A stretch of DNA of 64,000 bases from Lycorma delicatula (lineage: Eukaryota > Arthropoda > Insecta > Hemiptera > Fulgoridae), in assembly GCF_047948215.1 (NCBI RefSeq), contig NC_134463.1, positions 98,670,657-98,734,656 of the forward strand. The letters run 5' to 3'. The notes under the pieces are model-generated. The model worked only from the letters and a program-made list of their open reading frames with translations. It made no database searches and had not been told where the DNA came from. Position numbers and translations under genes: made by a program. Numbering within the stretch: position 1 is the first letter of the stretch; each line of letters begins with the position of its first letter. Shown here in pieces: positions 1 through 12,409 of the stretch.

Positions 1-960
1 TATTTGCCGCAACACCTCTTCATTTATAATTTTATCCACTCGTCTGATTTTTACATTCTCGTGCAGCACAACATTTTAAAATCTTTTCTTCTCAGGTACT
101 CCGATCGTCCAAGTTTCACTTTCATATAAAACTACGCTCCAAACCTATACTTTTAAAAATGTTTTATATAAAAATTAGAAACGATTAAAATCCATATTAA
201 TTATTTAAAATAGAAACAGATTAAGTATTGTTAAAAGTATGTACGTGGTGATACTTAACATAAAACATAATGACAAAATAATTCGCATTTCAGAAGACGT
301 TAATGGAACTTACTTGAACGCATACTTATGTGAAGATTGAACAGTATGGATATAATGGCGATTTTTTTAAAACTTTTTAATTCGCAGTATTATTTAAAGA
401 TTTAACGACAGAAGAGTAATAAATATCGTTTCTGTAAAAGAAAGTTGTTTAATTGTGTTTTAAATAAATCTGTGGAAGGTTTTTTAATTTTTTCTGCAAC
501 ATATTAAAATGACAACGGAAGAGTAATAAGATCCTTTCTTCATTTTTTTTCATTAGTTACACGAAAACAATCCTTTTTTCTGGTTTCATACAATTGATAT
601 TGATGACATTTAAGAATAGACAACATTTTTTTAAACAAAGATTGCATGAATTAAATATAATCACAAGATTAAGTTAACATTTTAATTTTCTTAAAATGGT
701 TATTTAAACTATATATTTAATTATAAGGGTTGAAAGTTACATAATTTGCCTTCCGCAGCTGTCTCCTAATTTTCTTGTAAGAATATATTTTTACACAACT
801 GCCTGAAAAGGAGCGTAATTTAGGGTGTATATATTTATGATTGTTCCAACGCAACAGCTCAACGGCTGATCCGATTTAGATGTATGACCCCGAGCTGGAA
901 TCCTTAACTTACCGGGAGTGTCGTAGGATATATAAAAAAAAATTTTATATATATATATAT
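1..960. other. AT-rich intergenic DNA
   Basis: No coding signal, repeat boundary or RNA gene is visible. The last bases, from about 940, are a short TA-rich run in front of the DNA transposon that begins near 971. Confidence 0.5.
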
Positions 961-970
961 ATATACATAC

Positions 971-2059
971 AGAGTGAGCAACATAAAACCGAACCCATAA
1001 TGAAACCGCTATCCAACACAATTTATGAAACAGTCTCACACAACTAGCGCGACTAGTGGATGTATACGTTACTACTGATTGTTACTGCCGTTTTTCAGGT
1101 GTTTATGTGTCAATGTACTATGCGTTTTGTTGCAGTGCAGTATTGTGAGTGCAGTTGTGTTTGTGTAAAATGCCTTATTCAATCCAGGGAGGATAGCTAC
1201 ATTTGAGGCCTACATTCGTTCTGGATTGTTTAAAGAATCACATCAAGTATCGTAGAAAACTCTCCGAATGCCTATATCCCGGCGAAGAGTAGCATACACG
1301 ATTTAGTTAAAAAAATGGCGTACAACAGGTTCGGTTTCAAATGCAAAACGAAATAGGCAACCTTCCGTTAAGACTCCACAGGCCATTACCGATATTGAAA
1401 GGAAAATTACAGCCGGTTCAAAAAATCACTACGCAAGTTATCCAAAAAATCTGATGTTAAATACACATCTTGTAAAATTCTTCACGAATTAAAATTGAAA
1501 CCGTACTGCGTTACAAATGTACAACAACTGAAGGAGACAGACAAACCGAAACGACTTGATTATTGTAACTGGCTTCTCGAAAACGTTGGTGGACAGATAG
1601 ACCCGATGTCGTATTTCATGTCAGACGAGGCATGGACTCGTTTATCCGACCATGGTTTCATTTAACCGAGGCACAGCAACGTGTCACACATGAAACGTTT
1701 CACTGATTCGCGTTCATGCAGCTTTCACAATAAACGAGTTCTCAGAAGAGAACGATGGCCTCCACCGAGTTGTCCCCAAGTCCTCGAGTTGGACTCCCCA
1801 AAGTTGTCTACTAGCGACTTTTTTCTTTGGAAGTCAGACGACTCTCAATTTGATCAGTCGAGCACAAAAATGAATCGATGCCCAGGGTGATCGTTTTGAA
1901 TATCTTTTGTAAGGATAAAGTAAGTAAATGCAACATATAAATCACGTTTTATGTTTTTCTTATTTAATTTATCCATATCATTCGTAAAATTTCATTCCAG
2001 CATAACCTATCGATTCTGCAGTGGTTACGTTTTGGGTTCGATTTTATGTTGCTCATTCG
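971..2059 (+). mobile_element. Tc1/mariner-superfamily DNA transposon, degenerate, with TIRs
   Basis: The left end (971-996) and the reverse complement of the right end (2033-2059) share GAGCAACATAAAAYCGAACCCA, which differs at one transition. This defines a terminal inverted repeat of about 25 bp and an element of about 1.09 kb. Between the ends lies a broken transposase reading on the plus strand. The left end abuts a TA-rich run, fitting the TA target preference of the superfamily, but I cannot assign a clean duplication. The element is shorter than an autonomous copy would be, because the middle of the transposase is missing. Confidence 0.7.
1170..1905 (+). pseudogene. DUF4817-type DDE transposase relic
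   Basis: The three plus frames together give pieces of a DDE transposase of the kind annotated in insects as DUF4817 plus a DDE endonuclease domain. The N-terminus reads like the DUF4817 helix-turn-helix (ATFEAYIRSGLFKE, about 1195-1240). A central piece reads YCNWLLENVGGQ...FMSDEAWTRLS (about 1560-1650), which carries the first catalytic Asp in the SDEAW context. A C-terminal piece reads TSDFFLW (about 1820-1840), where the family has its third acidic residue. The second Asp region (usually QHDGAP) is missing, so there is an internal deletion near 1680-1790. Several stops and frameshifts make it inactive. The family assignment rests on recalled motif similarity, not a search. Confidence 0.65.
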
Positions 2060-2061
2060 TT

Positions 2062-4440
2062 TTTGTGTTTAAATGAATTTAAAAATTTTGAAAAAATTAT
2101 ACTACTATATTCAAATAACACAACAAAATCAAAACGTCGAACGAAATGAATAATGTAATTTCCAACATATTCGCAACGGAAAGTTTACAGAACGTGGGCA
2201 TTTTAACCAAGTTAATTATTTGAACCAAGTCATGTTGACACAAAGCCTTCACGGATGTAATAGTAATGGTCCGAAATTGACCGACTCCGCACCTCTATAT
2301 TTCACTGTCGTATAATGATCTGCACTGGCCGACATCTAATTTTTTTAATTTTTTTTTGTAGTAGTAGTTTTTTTTTATTTTTAACAGATTTTAAACTTGT
2401 TACATGTCTAGTCGTAGGAAAATTTGATTAGCAGCTGTGTTTAATACATTTTATTTTGTTTGGAACAACGTAATCTTGGAGTGAGAATATTCTAATCTCC
2501 ACGAAATGGGAAGTACGATCTTACCCTTTCGTGAATAATAACAGATATACTGAATTTTGACGAAAAATAAACCATTTTACCAAGAAAAAAATAACCCGAT
2601 CTTATATTGCAATCAATATTTACTGAATTAGGTTAAGAATTCTTTAAGCAATTAAATCCAGAAAAAAATTTAATTTCATATTTCATAGATATACTATTTT
2701 TACCTAGCTATTTGTAAATTTATATGAAAACTGTTGTACCTGACCGTGAATTTTAATCTACTAGATAAAGGACTGAGACACTAAGATTCCGCCATCGAGG
2801 TTGGAGGATAGTATATTATAAAAAACAAAAAACACTAATATTGATATTTAGGTCCGTTATTTACTTTCCATTAAAATTTGTTTTTTTCTCAGTAGTAACA
2901 ATCTCCGAATCAAAACATATTATTTAATTAAAATCGGTCTAACGGTTTGGCAAATAACTATTACTTATAAATAAAACATGAAAATCATCACAATAGGGTA
3001 TGAATTGATATAGGCTACTTTTAATAAATATATTTTTAAAATATGATCACCATATGTGTTTATTCATGGTCCAGTGTTTTTTGTTTTTAAATTAATTTTA
3101 ATATTTTTACTGATGTATTCTGAAAGCAATAACAGACTTATGTTCATGAGTAGTTATTACAGGTGAATTTAGTACCATTCGAGAAATAGTAAGCCTGAAA
3201 AGATACGAATCTAGACCTTATGGAAGAAAACCGTGGCAGCTACTACTCTACCGACGGGGTCGGAAATTAATTTTAACATGTAACTCGTTTTAAGAAATTT
3301 TTGTAAGAAAATAGAAATGTCATCCTAATTCGTATGACTTATTTACAATTTATTTTTCTTGTGGTTGTATAATAGGGATATATGACAAATATCATTGTTA
3401 TTAAACGGGTAAGGAGAAAAGAGGTGTTCAAAGCGGTCGAAGGGTCTTTCCCTGGAGAGCCCAAAGGGCAAGCAAGGAAGCAAAAGCCCTTATGACACTA
3501 ATTTTTCTCCCTTGCAAGTTTGTTTCAGCGAGGAAGAGTGAGTTACACGGGCGATTTCCACCCTCTAACGCATCTGTCATCCTGACAAAACTCTCCTATT
3601 CTCTTTCTTGTTAGAAATGGACACATCATCCCTGTTTGTGTGTACTGAAACTTATTTCACCTCTCTTGATATCATTTTTTTTTTCTTTTTACATTCCTGC
3701 TGTCTTCCTATCTATATAATATTTTGTTTGTCATTCCCCTCCCTATTTTTATGCAGCGTTATAAGTAGCTTATGAACAATTACAAGTCATATTGCACGCA
3801 TTGTCATCCTGTGTTTTTTCTCTTTTTCTATGGCATAAAAAATGATTTAACTTTATGTTTTACTACTAATAATAAAAGATAAATATTATTCCGGTTATTG
3901 TAATTTAAATGTTGTATTTAAAAGACAAAATACCATTTTAATTTTTTGTTTATTTCGAGAAAAAAAGGTTAGTTTCATTAAATTATTTAAAAATTTTATT
4001 ACATTTAACAAAGTTTTATTTCATTAATATTACAATTCTATTGCGAGAAAATTCAAACGTTACACTTCCCTATAATAAAGTACATACTTTTTGATTGTCA
4101 AAATTTTGTTTATTTCTTCTAAAAAGAAATACTTTGTTCATCAAAGTAGCTACAATGTGATTTAATTACACTGATAAACATAAGTTTTGTTTCGTAGCAT
4201 GAGATACATGATTTTAATCTGTTTTTTTATGCTAAAAACGAATATGATCTCAAAATTTTCTATCGCCATCAGTTTTTAAAAAAATGTTTAAATTTTAGTT
4301 AAATATTTTTTTTCATTTTTCAACGTATTGTTAGCATTTTAAGCTCCTATATTGCATTTTGTTAGCACATTTTTTATCGTTTAACTTTTTTAACATAATT
4401 TGTAAGTTATAAATAAACAATATTAGACAAAGAATTAAAT
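2062..4440. other. Intergenic DNA, no recognised gene
   Basis: This is almost entirely AT-rich sequence with poly-A and poly-T runs. A stretch at about 3400-3620 is clearly richer in G+C (around AGAGCCCAAAGGGCAAGC) but has no sustained open frame or recognisable element. Confidence 0.45.
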
Positions 4441-4615
4441 CATATCTAATACTGAAGAGTGAGCCTTCATGGACAAGATTAATCATGTCTGTGCAGGTCA
4501 AAACGTGTAGCTGAAAATACAGCTGTGTTGTTTGTATTAAGCACTGGATTTAGGAATGAATTACTTTTGTCCAGTCTTATTGCTTTCTTAAGTTTGTCAA
4601 CAGTGCAGTGTCGTA

Positions 4616-6224
4616 ATGCCTCAAAATTGTGTAAAAGATGTGGATGCCATTTATTATGTACGAGGTGACTTTACCGTAAAATCAAATAGAAAGAACATTA
4701 CACCTTTAATTAAAAAAGCATATCATTTGTATTTTCATTGTAAAATTGGTGATTCGGGTAAGAAGTGGACTCCTCATATAGTATGCACTAATTATTCTGT
4801 ATATTTAAGAGGATGGCTGAAAGGTACATAGAAGGCTTTGGCATTTGGTGTAACTGTAGTTTGACGTGAACCAAAATATCATGATTGTTACTTTTTTTTT
4901 TACAATTGTGTCTGGAATTTCTAAAAAATCTAAACATATTGTAAAATATTCTTCATTCCAATCTCCAATCAGGCTTGTACCTCACAGTGAAATTATTTCA
5001 GTTCCTGAGCCACCTGTGAATATATGTTTCGAAAGCAGCGAAGAAGAATCAGGCACTACTGAAGAAGACAACAGTGTTTTTGATTTTGATTTATCTTCCA
5101 ATAAACCACTTTCTGTTTATCACAAAGGTGAATTAAATGACTTGGTTAGGGATTTAAATTTATCAGAAAATCAAGCTGAACTGTTAGGATCAAGACTGCA
5201 AGGTTGGAATTTCCTTTAAAAAAATACAAAAATTTCGGGCTTTCGAAGCCGACAAAAAGAACTTTCTCAGTACTTTAGTGATAAAATAATTTGGTTTATT
5301 GCACAAATACTGATGAGCTTATGTTGCACTTAGAACAAGTTCATAAACCTCAGGACTGGCGCCTTTTCCTAGGTTCGTCCAAGTATAGCTTAAAAGTGGT
5401 TCTACTACACAACGGTAACAAAAATTCTTCGATACCATTCACTAAATAATTTTGAAAGATAGGTAATAATTTGAAAGAGACACGATGTGATGAAAGACTT
5501 TCTTGAAAAATAAAATATAAAAAACATAGCTGGAACATATGTGGTGATTTGAAAGTTATTTTGTTAGGCATGCAGTTAGGCTATACTAAGTGAATGTGGT
5601 TGCTTTCATAGAGTGAAAGAAACGCGACAACTTAATTTCCAAATGGGTTCAACTTAATTCCCTTAGTTGAACCCAAAAAATATTTTAACCTTTTCCCTAT
5701 ATCAAGCTAGGACTAATGAAAAATTTTGTAAAAGCAATGAAGGATAGTCCCGGAATTTTGTACATCAGGCAGAAATTTCCAAATGTAAGTGAAGGAAAAA
5801 TTAAAGAAGGAATGTTTGTTGGTCCTCAAATAAGAGAGTTGGTCAAAGATGATGTATTTAACTCGACCTTAAATAATGTAGAAAGTGAAGCTTGGGCTTC
5901 ATTTAAAGATGTTTGAAAATATTTTTTCGGCAAACAAAAATCCGACAATTACCACGATATTGTTAATGAACTTCTTACTTCATACGGAGCTATGGGATGT
6001 AATATGTCTTTGAAAATACATTTCTTCCACTCGCATCTGGATTTTTTCCCGGACAAACTCGGAGACATAAACACGGTGAACGTTTCCACCAAGACATTTC
6101 GGTGATGGAAAGCAGCTATTATGGGAAACGGAATACTAACATGCTAGCCGATTACTGTTTGACATTAATTCGGGATGTGCCTGAGACTATTTATAAAAGA
6201 AAAGCATCAGCGAAATCATTATAA
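4616..6224 (+). pseudogene. Intronless pseudogene of a conserved arthropod protein of unknown function
   Basis: Fragments in all three plus frames line up in order with one protein of roughly 500 residues that recurs in many arthropod genomes as an uncharacterised protein. The N-terminal block starts at 4616 (MPQNCVKDVDAIYYVRGDFT...YLRGWLKGT) and is the C-H-C-rich domain. After a frameshift come the acidic linker and LNDLVRDLNLSENQAELLGS (about 4900-5215). A degenerate middle follows: DWRLFLGSSKYSLKVVLLHNG (5356-5418), WNICGDLKV (about 5532-5558) and PLVEP (5660-5674). The conserved C-terminal half (MKNFVKAMKDSPGI, IKEGMFVGPQIREL, GCNMSLKIHFFHSHLDFFPDKLGD) runs from 5716. The last frame ends LIRDVPETIYKRKASAKSL and stop at 6224. 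At least four frame changes and many stops make it non-functional. No intron is visible across 1.6 kb, so it is either a retrocopy or the relic of a mobile element that carried this gene. I do not know the biochemical function of the family. Confidence 0.7.
5645..5674. repeat. Perfect 10-bp inverted repeat inside the pseudogene
   Basis: GGGTTCAACT (5645-5654) and AGTTGAACCC (5665-5674) are exact reverse complements with a 10-nt spacer. The right arm is coding-derived (it encodes part of PLVEP), so the left arm looks like a local inverted copy of it. Confidence 0.85.
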
Positions 6225-6780
6225 CACAGGTATGGCCATGGAAAATTATAAATTTTAAAGATTTTAACTGCTTTAATTTTTTTTTTGAAGCGTAATTTAT
6301 TTAGAACTAAGGCTGATAGAAAAATTGTATTTACAGATCTGTAATGATCGCAAAAAAGCAAATCAGGAAATGGTATCACACTTAGAGAAACATTAACATT
6401 TTTTGTCATCAGTGTTATCATTGTAACTTGAAACAATTTTAATCTTTTTTCAGTAATTGATGATTAGAACATTTTTGTTTTAATAAAATCATATTTTGAT
6501 TATACTATTTTGTTGAAGTCAATATAAAAATAATACAGTAGTTCTCGATTTATCTCGCTATTTCTTTCAAAAAAAAAATTCTGTTCTATTTATTTAGCTA
6601 AATATTTACGTAATTTTAAAAGTAATCTTCGAGATAAATATAAAGATTATTTTAAAATTGTTTTATTAAAATATTAATATCGTTATAAGAAACGGGTTAT
6701 AACAATAAATTAACACAAAAAGTTGTTTAAATTGGATACTACATTAATATTTTCAAATATATATATATGTATAATATGTA
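6225..6780. other. AT-rich intergenic DNA
   Basis: Nothing coding or RNA-like is visible. It ends in a TATATA run at about 6755 that abuts the family B repeat. Confidence 0.45.
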
Positions 6781-6781
6781 T

Positions 6782-7510
6782 ACTAGCATCCCCGACGCAG
6801 CTCCGCTCGCGCTGTGTGGTTACTTGCTATTCCCGTCGCGATCAGTATTTTTTTATTTTTTACTTTTTACTGTACTAACCCAAAGGCAGGTCCAGCCAAT
6901 CGCGTCGCACAGACAGTAGCAGTGACAGAGGTTGTGTTGGTTTAACCGCCTCGCCCCGCCATGTATTATCATACCCCATAAAAAATCGAAATTCAAAAAA
7001 CCCGAAAATCGTTTTTAGATTTTTACTTGAAGAATATTTGTAAGCCCAATTCTAGCCGTTTAGTATAGTCAGAAATGGGAAAAATTTGAAATCATTATTC
7101 AAAATTTTTGTACCTTTCTTCATTCCTTTCCAGGTAGAATTTCGAAAAATTTAGAAATCCCTGTTTAAATTTTTATTTGAAGATTACACTCGCCAAAAAT
7201 CAAGTTGATATCTTCATTATTTACCGAGAATTAAAAAAAAAATAACCGGGTTTCTAAAAACAATTTAAAATTCATTTTAACCCTTCAAACTCGGAATTTG
7301 GTTTTTATTTATTCACCCGAAGATTACACACACCAAAAATCTAATTGATATCAGCATTTGTTAACCGAGAAATTAAAAAAATAGTAAATTTCATTATTAC
7401 TCACTCCATTTTAACCCTTTAAATTCTTAATATACACTAACGCCGAAAGAGGAACTTGAATACATCAATTTATCTTTAGTAGTTTTTGCTGAGTGTTGAT
7501 GAATCTGTCA
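6782..7510 (+). repeat. Interspersed repeat family B, copy 1
   Basis: It starts GCATCCCCGACGCAGCTCCG, matching GCATCCCCGTCGCGGCTTTA at 53719. Both then run through the same blocks in the same order: GAAATTCAAAAAACCCGA, TTTAGTATAGT, a ttcttc-rich block, and AGATTACAC followed by AAAATCAAGTT, ending in GAGTGTTGATGAATC versus GAGCATTTATTATGAATC. Both copies begin beside a TA-rich run. No protein is encoded. The class is unknown; a non-autonomous element or LINE 3' region is possible. Confidence 0.6.
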
Positions 7511-7545
7511 GCAGTCATTCAGAACAAGTTGCTTTATAGGTACAG

Positions 7546-7669
<124 letters not shown>

Positions 7670-7729
7670 ATGCGCGCGCATCAGATTAGTTGGATAATAT
7701 ATAACTACAAAAATTATCTGCTTCTGTAG

Positions 7730-8480
7730 ATTTCATTTTTGTTTTGTTTTTATCGATTTTTTCGTTTTTATATATTTTATTTTTTTTCGATAATTTAACT
7801 TGTATTTACTCTAATTTCTTATATACAAACGTGATTTTATTTTCTAAATTATCTATTGAAGCTTTTTTCTGTGATTTGAATGAATTGGAATGCATTAAAT
7901 TCATATAAATAATTAATTATTGCTTTTTAATGAGTAACTTTATTTTTCGTCAAAAAAATGTTTAAATAAATTGAAATCTGATAATTGGAAGAAAAATTAT
8001 TAAAAATTATGATTAAAATAAAGAAAAATAATTAAAGCTCTATCTTGCTTGTATGTTAGCTACCATAACATTACATTTACAAGTAACTTGACACAAGACG
8101 TAGCTTATTTCCGAAAATGACATAATTCTGAAATATAACAAGTAACCTATGCTAGTTGTACTAAAAATCATGTAAACTCTGTGACAAATAATATAAAGAA
8201 ACAAAAAATTAATTTACACTCATTTTCGTCTAGAAACAGTTCATTAGTATCTTTACCACACAGCCTGATGTTTTAAATTAGAAGTGTACTACTTCCGTTT
8301 TAATACTTATATTAAAAAATAATTTTTTAATTTTCATGACCGGGTATCAGACGTTTTTCTATGCACTATATGATATCGAAAATTATGTTATTCTATTAAT
8401 TGAAGGGAATAGATAAGATACATATTAATAGATAAATTTACTAAGCTTTTTAATTTTTCAAAACTGTTTTGAGTGTTTAT
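7730..8480. other. AT-rich intergenic DNA
   Basis: No gene or repeat boundary seen. Confidence 0.4.
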
Positions 8481-8489
8481 TATTTATAT

Positions 8490-9070
8490 GTAGAGTTATT
8501 AAGAAATGTCTATAATTTTTTTCAAATTGTAGACCTTTTGGTCTAACGTTTTTTTTATTTGAAAATTATCTTTTTCTTATTTTTGCCTTTATTAAAGAGG
8601 GTGTGAGATTTAAAGAGAATTAAAATTTATTCCTCTTAACCTATATATGAATATTATTAGGAATTTTTTTTAAATTTATTCCCCACCTCAAAAAAATATA
8701 AATTCTGTTTTTTCTTTTTTTTTTCTTTTTTTTTTATTATAAAAAAAAACAAAAAAAAACATTTTTTTGACCTTTTTTTCATTATTTAAAGGTTATTAGA
8801 GTTAAAATAGCTTTGGAATTTATATTACAATCCGGAATCAATATGAGGGGCAAATTCTTTCATTAATTAAAAAAAAATTATTTAATTTTTTTATATTAAT
8901 AAATAGATCTTTTAAATTATTTTTTTAGGGATCACTTCTTTGTAAATGATTTTATCCTAAATCTTCCATACAGAGTAAGGAAGCCCCAAGCATAAAAAAA
9001 ACTATTCTAAAATTAGGATTTTTGATGCTAAATCTTATTTCGACAATTGTGACTTGACCGGCTTAGCGAA
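8490..9070 (+). repeat. Interspersed repeat family D, partial copy
   Basis: It parallels 31590-31935. Shared blocks in the same order are GCCTTTATTRAAG, AACYTATATRTGAATATT, AAATTTATTCCCCA, then a block with GTTAAAATAGCTTT versus ATTAAAGTAGCTTT, and the end TGACCGGC(T/G)TAG. It is non-coding and very AT-rich. Confidence 0.5.
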
Positions 9071-9540
9071 AAATGCATTTTTATATCAATAGCTTGTTTG
9101 AGGATTTTTCAGAAAACCCTATTTTAAGCCCCGTTTTCCTTGTAATAAAGTCAAGGTCTTAATTATACTTTTATTTAATGTCTGTTTTTATGGTAATAGA
9201 ATTATGTCAATCGTGAAATCCTGTGGACTTCGTATTATCTAAACTGAAAATATTATTCTTTTCAACTCTTTAACTTAAATGAAGATAAACGTGAAAATTC
9301 TTTGGTTTACGGTTAGAATATAGGATGATATTTTTTCGCATACCGATATGTTTCCCTAAAATGTTAGAACCACTTTTTTACAAATGATTTTTTGTTTACT
9401 TATTGCTTTTTTTTAATTACTCCACATTTAATAGACAGTATTTCAAATTGTATATTGTAAATCAAAATTTGTTAAGTTGTTGTACGATATGAACATTTTA
9501 TGTTTGATTGTTGTTGTTTTGAGGAATGGGTGAAGCGGTG
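9071..9540. other. AT-rich intergenic DNA
   Basis: No gene, repeat end or RNA feature recognised. Confidence 0.4.
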
Positions 9541-9800
9541 ATGATGATATGATCGTAATATGTTATCTCTTTCATTCCTTCACGTCCCAAGTCCCTCTTC
9601 AGTATATATTTATATATATCTATCTCGCTCACTCTTCCTCTGTAGAATAGTTCCAAGTCTTCTCATTTCCCCTCTTACAATCATTAGCCAACCCTCGCTA
9701 AGTTGTTTTTATACAGTTTCCTCCTACGCCGTACTACCACCTCCCTCGCTAAAACCACCCTCTTCCTAGCTAGCATCTCTACAGCTTTTCTCTACTATAA
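9541..9800. other. Pyrimidine-rich island 1
   Basis: A C/T-rich stretch clearly above the local G+C level. An open frame of 69 codons (9560-9769) is low-complexity Ser/Leu/Pro and not convincing as protein. It resembles in composition the islands at 29.9-30.3 and 35.9-36.4 kb. It could be a decayed repeat, a UTR or a regulatory region; the sequence does not decide. Confidence 0.3.
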
Positions 9801-9990
9801 CATCTGACGTTACAACTGTTTGTTGTGTGTTCATTGTTTGTATTTCTTAACAGATTATTTTTATAACCGAAAACAATTTATTAAAGGGGAAGAAAACTTT
9901 ATATTAAACTAACGTCATATGTCCTGTTAGTTAACCTTTACCTCCTTATACGAAATAATATTCGTCAAAATATTTTCGTAGTTTATGTAT

Positions 9991-10037
9991 GTCCATGTAA
10001 CTTTTAATATTTGTACTTTTAGTGATTTTACATGGAC
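9991..10037. repeat. Perfect 10-bp inverted repeat
   Basis: GTCCATGTAA (9991-10000) pairs with TTACATGGAC (10028-10037) across a 27-nt spacer. Confidence 0.7.
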
Positions 10038-10439
10038 GTCAAAAATATTGCAAGGTAAGGTTTTCATTTCACAGTTTTCCTATCATAGATCGATATTTTT
10101 TATCGGTTAGTAATAATTAATAAACTAGATATAGAACCTGTACGTAAAACAGTCCATCTGGTAGGTTTAATTGGAAATATGTATACGGATGGGAATAATT
10201 ATTACTACTTATTCGACAATCAGAACGGGTTCTTAACGCTGATTAGTTTATTAATAAAAAAATCGAATACCTAAAAGGTTAAGGATAGGCTGGTGAAAAC
10301 AGATTATTGATCTTTCTTAATGTTTATAAAACTAGAATTATAACAAATTTTTTCTTTGTACGTTATTGTAATTTATTATATATTCAAATAAAACTTATTT
10401 TATTTTTAACAAGCCGACGTAATTTCATTATAATGAAAA

Positions 10440-11260
10440 AAAAAACACTGACAATTGTGGGTTGTTTCTGATGCAAGGCTTATATACACAACTTAATTTA
10501 AAATATTTATCATTTTATTTGAATATAATATTTTTTTCGTTTATTTAATTCAATATTCTAACTAAAACGCACGCGCATACTGTATTTAATTCGCTCAGAT
10601 GTAGCGGTACTAGCGGCGACGGTGGGCACTAACTAAAATAATGTAAATTCACAACTTACACAGAACAATTCGCTTGCACGGTCGGCAGACTGGTGTAGCT
10701 GCGAGGCTTAACGCTACAAATACCGAATCAACCGGGCGAACAAGTTCGAAACCCATCCAGACCGAGTACTTTGTTACACTTTGAATATTATTAATTTATT
10801 TAATTCTACCGATCACCTCTGACGTCACAACATAGCAGACGACTACATCAGCATTTTTGAGATGGAGATGTGATTTTACAAAAAGTTCTTTTTACGTTTG
10901 TTAACAAATGTGCCTATGAAAATATCACTTAATTGGGTGAAATATTGAGATACTGAGGTTGATCTTGCTTTAGTTCCTCATCCTCCTTGACCTTTTAAGT
11001 TGAATATATAGTGGCAACAATGCCTCATATAAAAAAGTAATTTGAGCAAATTTGGTCAAAATCGGTCCAGTAGTTCAGGATATATAAGGTGCTTTAGAGA
11101 CCGATACCGAACACACGTACATCAGAACATTAAGATCCAGAAAATTTCCATCCGGTTTTTTGGGTTCCTTAGGTGTCAAAACGTCAAGATCCGGTGAAAA
11201 TCGCATATGCCCAAATTGGACCGATTACAATACTTTTCCTTCTACAGCTGTAGCGATATG
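10440..11260 (-). repeat. Interspersed repeat family A, copy 1, with tRNA-like segment
   Basis: The reverse complement matches copies at 21.95 and 33.6 kb. The 5' block reads TAGAAGGRAAAGYATTG, followed by a block around AACCGGATGGAAATTTTC and CCGATTTTGACCAAA. The 3' block is AAATAAAATGATAAATATTT. Read on the plus strand, 10685-10765 looks like a tRNA: a box A-like TGGTGTAGCTGCGAGG and a box B-like GTTCGAAACCC. In this copy the putative pol III promoter points opposite to the family orientation used here. It contains no protein frame. Confidence 0.7.
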
Positions 11261-11269
11261 TATACGGGA

Positions 11270-11690
11270 AATTAAAATAAATAGGTAATAATTTTGAGTA
11301 TATTTTTCATTATATCAAGAACAAAAATCAATTAAGGTTGTTTTTGGTACTATCAACAAGTAGATTTCTTTGCTAAAGAAATCTAAATAAAATTCATTTA
11401 AAATTATAGTAACTTTAAGTAGGACTAGAATTAAATTTTTTTATTAATGAAATATTCAGCCTGAAATTGGACAAAACTAATTAGAAAAATGTTTGTGTTT
11501 GGTAAATCATCATTTCTCATTACGCAACCTCTTTGCTCTATTCATTACCTTTGACCCATTCTTCCACTTTTTCTAAGTTTTTTTTGGGCATTCAACTGAC
11601 CCTAATAACCCCTTGCATCCGAATTAGGACCTATAGGAGAACCAGTGCATTAGATCATACTAATCTTTTGATTTGCGTTCAGCCTCTTCT
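11270..11690. other. AT-rich intergenic DNA
   Basis: Only a short 11-bp hairpin is seen (TAGATTTCTTT/AAAGAAATCTA, 11361-11385). Confidence 0.4.
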
Positions 11691-11699
11691 CGGACGGTG

Positions 11700-12180
11700 C
11701 TTCGAGCCAAATGTGATGAGAAACGGCAGAGTTTCTAGCGGGAGGGGTTGGACAGCCCCAGCAGTGATGACCGGTATGCCCTGATGTGCTCCGATGATCA
11801 GCTGGGGACTCCATGTGTGAAGTGTGACGCTTTCTGCTGTGACAACGATCATCTAGACCTGACGTCTTTTAGGGGGAAGTCAAGACCAAAGTTCCGGTGG
11901 AGGATCCCCTTGGGGACTCCCTGTTTGAAGCATAAGGCACTCAAAAAAGACCGAGATCCGGCCCTTGGGGTGGGAATGAAGGTTACGGCATTTCTGGATC
12001 TGGAGTCTCCTCGCTGAGGGTTAGAGGTAGGCATAAAGTAAAAGATCCAACCGGTGAGCCGACCTGCCTTGCCGGATGTTCAGCTGGTGAGCGGGAAGGC
12101 CTGTTAGATTTAAAAGACACACCCTTGGACTGCGTTTTACTTAACTGTGGGTCCGGCTTAGGGGAGGGGATACAAAAAAA
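11700..12180 (+). repeat. G+C-rich composite repeat with internal duplication
   Basis: This is an abrupt G+C-rich block. It contains two related monomers: CTGGGGACTCCATGTGTGAA (about 11800) and CTTGGGGACTCCCTGTTTGAA (about 11910), each followed by similar text. Its right part (GGGTTAGAGGTAGGCATAAA...AAAAGATCC...CCCTTGGACTG) parallels the tail of the SINE at 41.59-41.64 kb (GGGTTAGAGGCAGACACTGA...AAAAGATCC...CCCTTGGGCTG). Open frames on both strands reflect the G+C content. It is probably a repeat-derived segment; no protein family is recognised. Confidence 0.5.
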
Positions 12181-12350
12181 AATCTTGTCATTTGGTGAAG
12201 GCAAAATTACTTAGCGTATTATTTGTGTCCTACGGCTGTACAATAAACCTAACTATTAATGTATATTAAGTAAAATGGTTCCTTCTAATTTTTGTTGAAA
12301 TATAACCATAATACAGAAATATCATTGTTCTAATTTGATTCTTCGTATCC

Positions 12351-12403
12351 GATAACTCTTTCTGATAGGAAAGAGATAAGGAAAGGTATCAGAAAGAGTT
12401 ATC
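12351..12403. repeat. Perfect 17-bp stem-loop
   Basis: GATAACTCTTTCTGATA (12351-12367) and TATCAGAAAGAGTTATC (12387-12403) are exact reverse complements with a 19-nt loop that is itself GA-rich (GGAAAGAGATAAGGAAAGG). No T-run follows, so it is not a terminator. Confidence 0.9.
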
Positions 12404-12409
12404 AAAATT

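Noticed and set aside
5350..5571. 73-codon minus-strand frame
   Set aside because: It lies antisense to the pseudogene middle (DWRLFLGSSK...GNIC-GDLKV region) and is a shadow.
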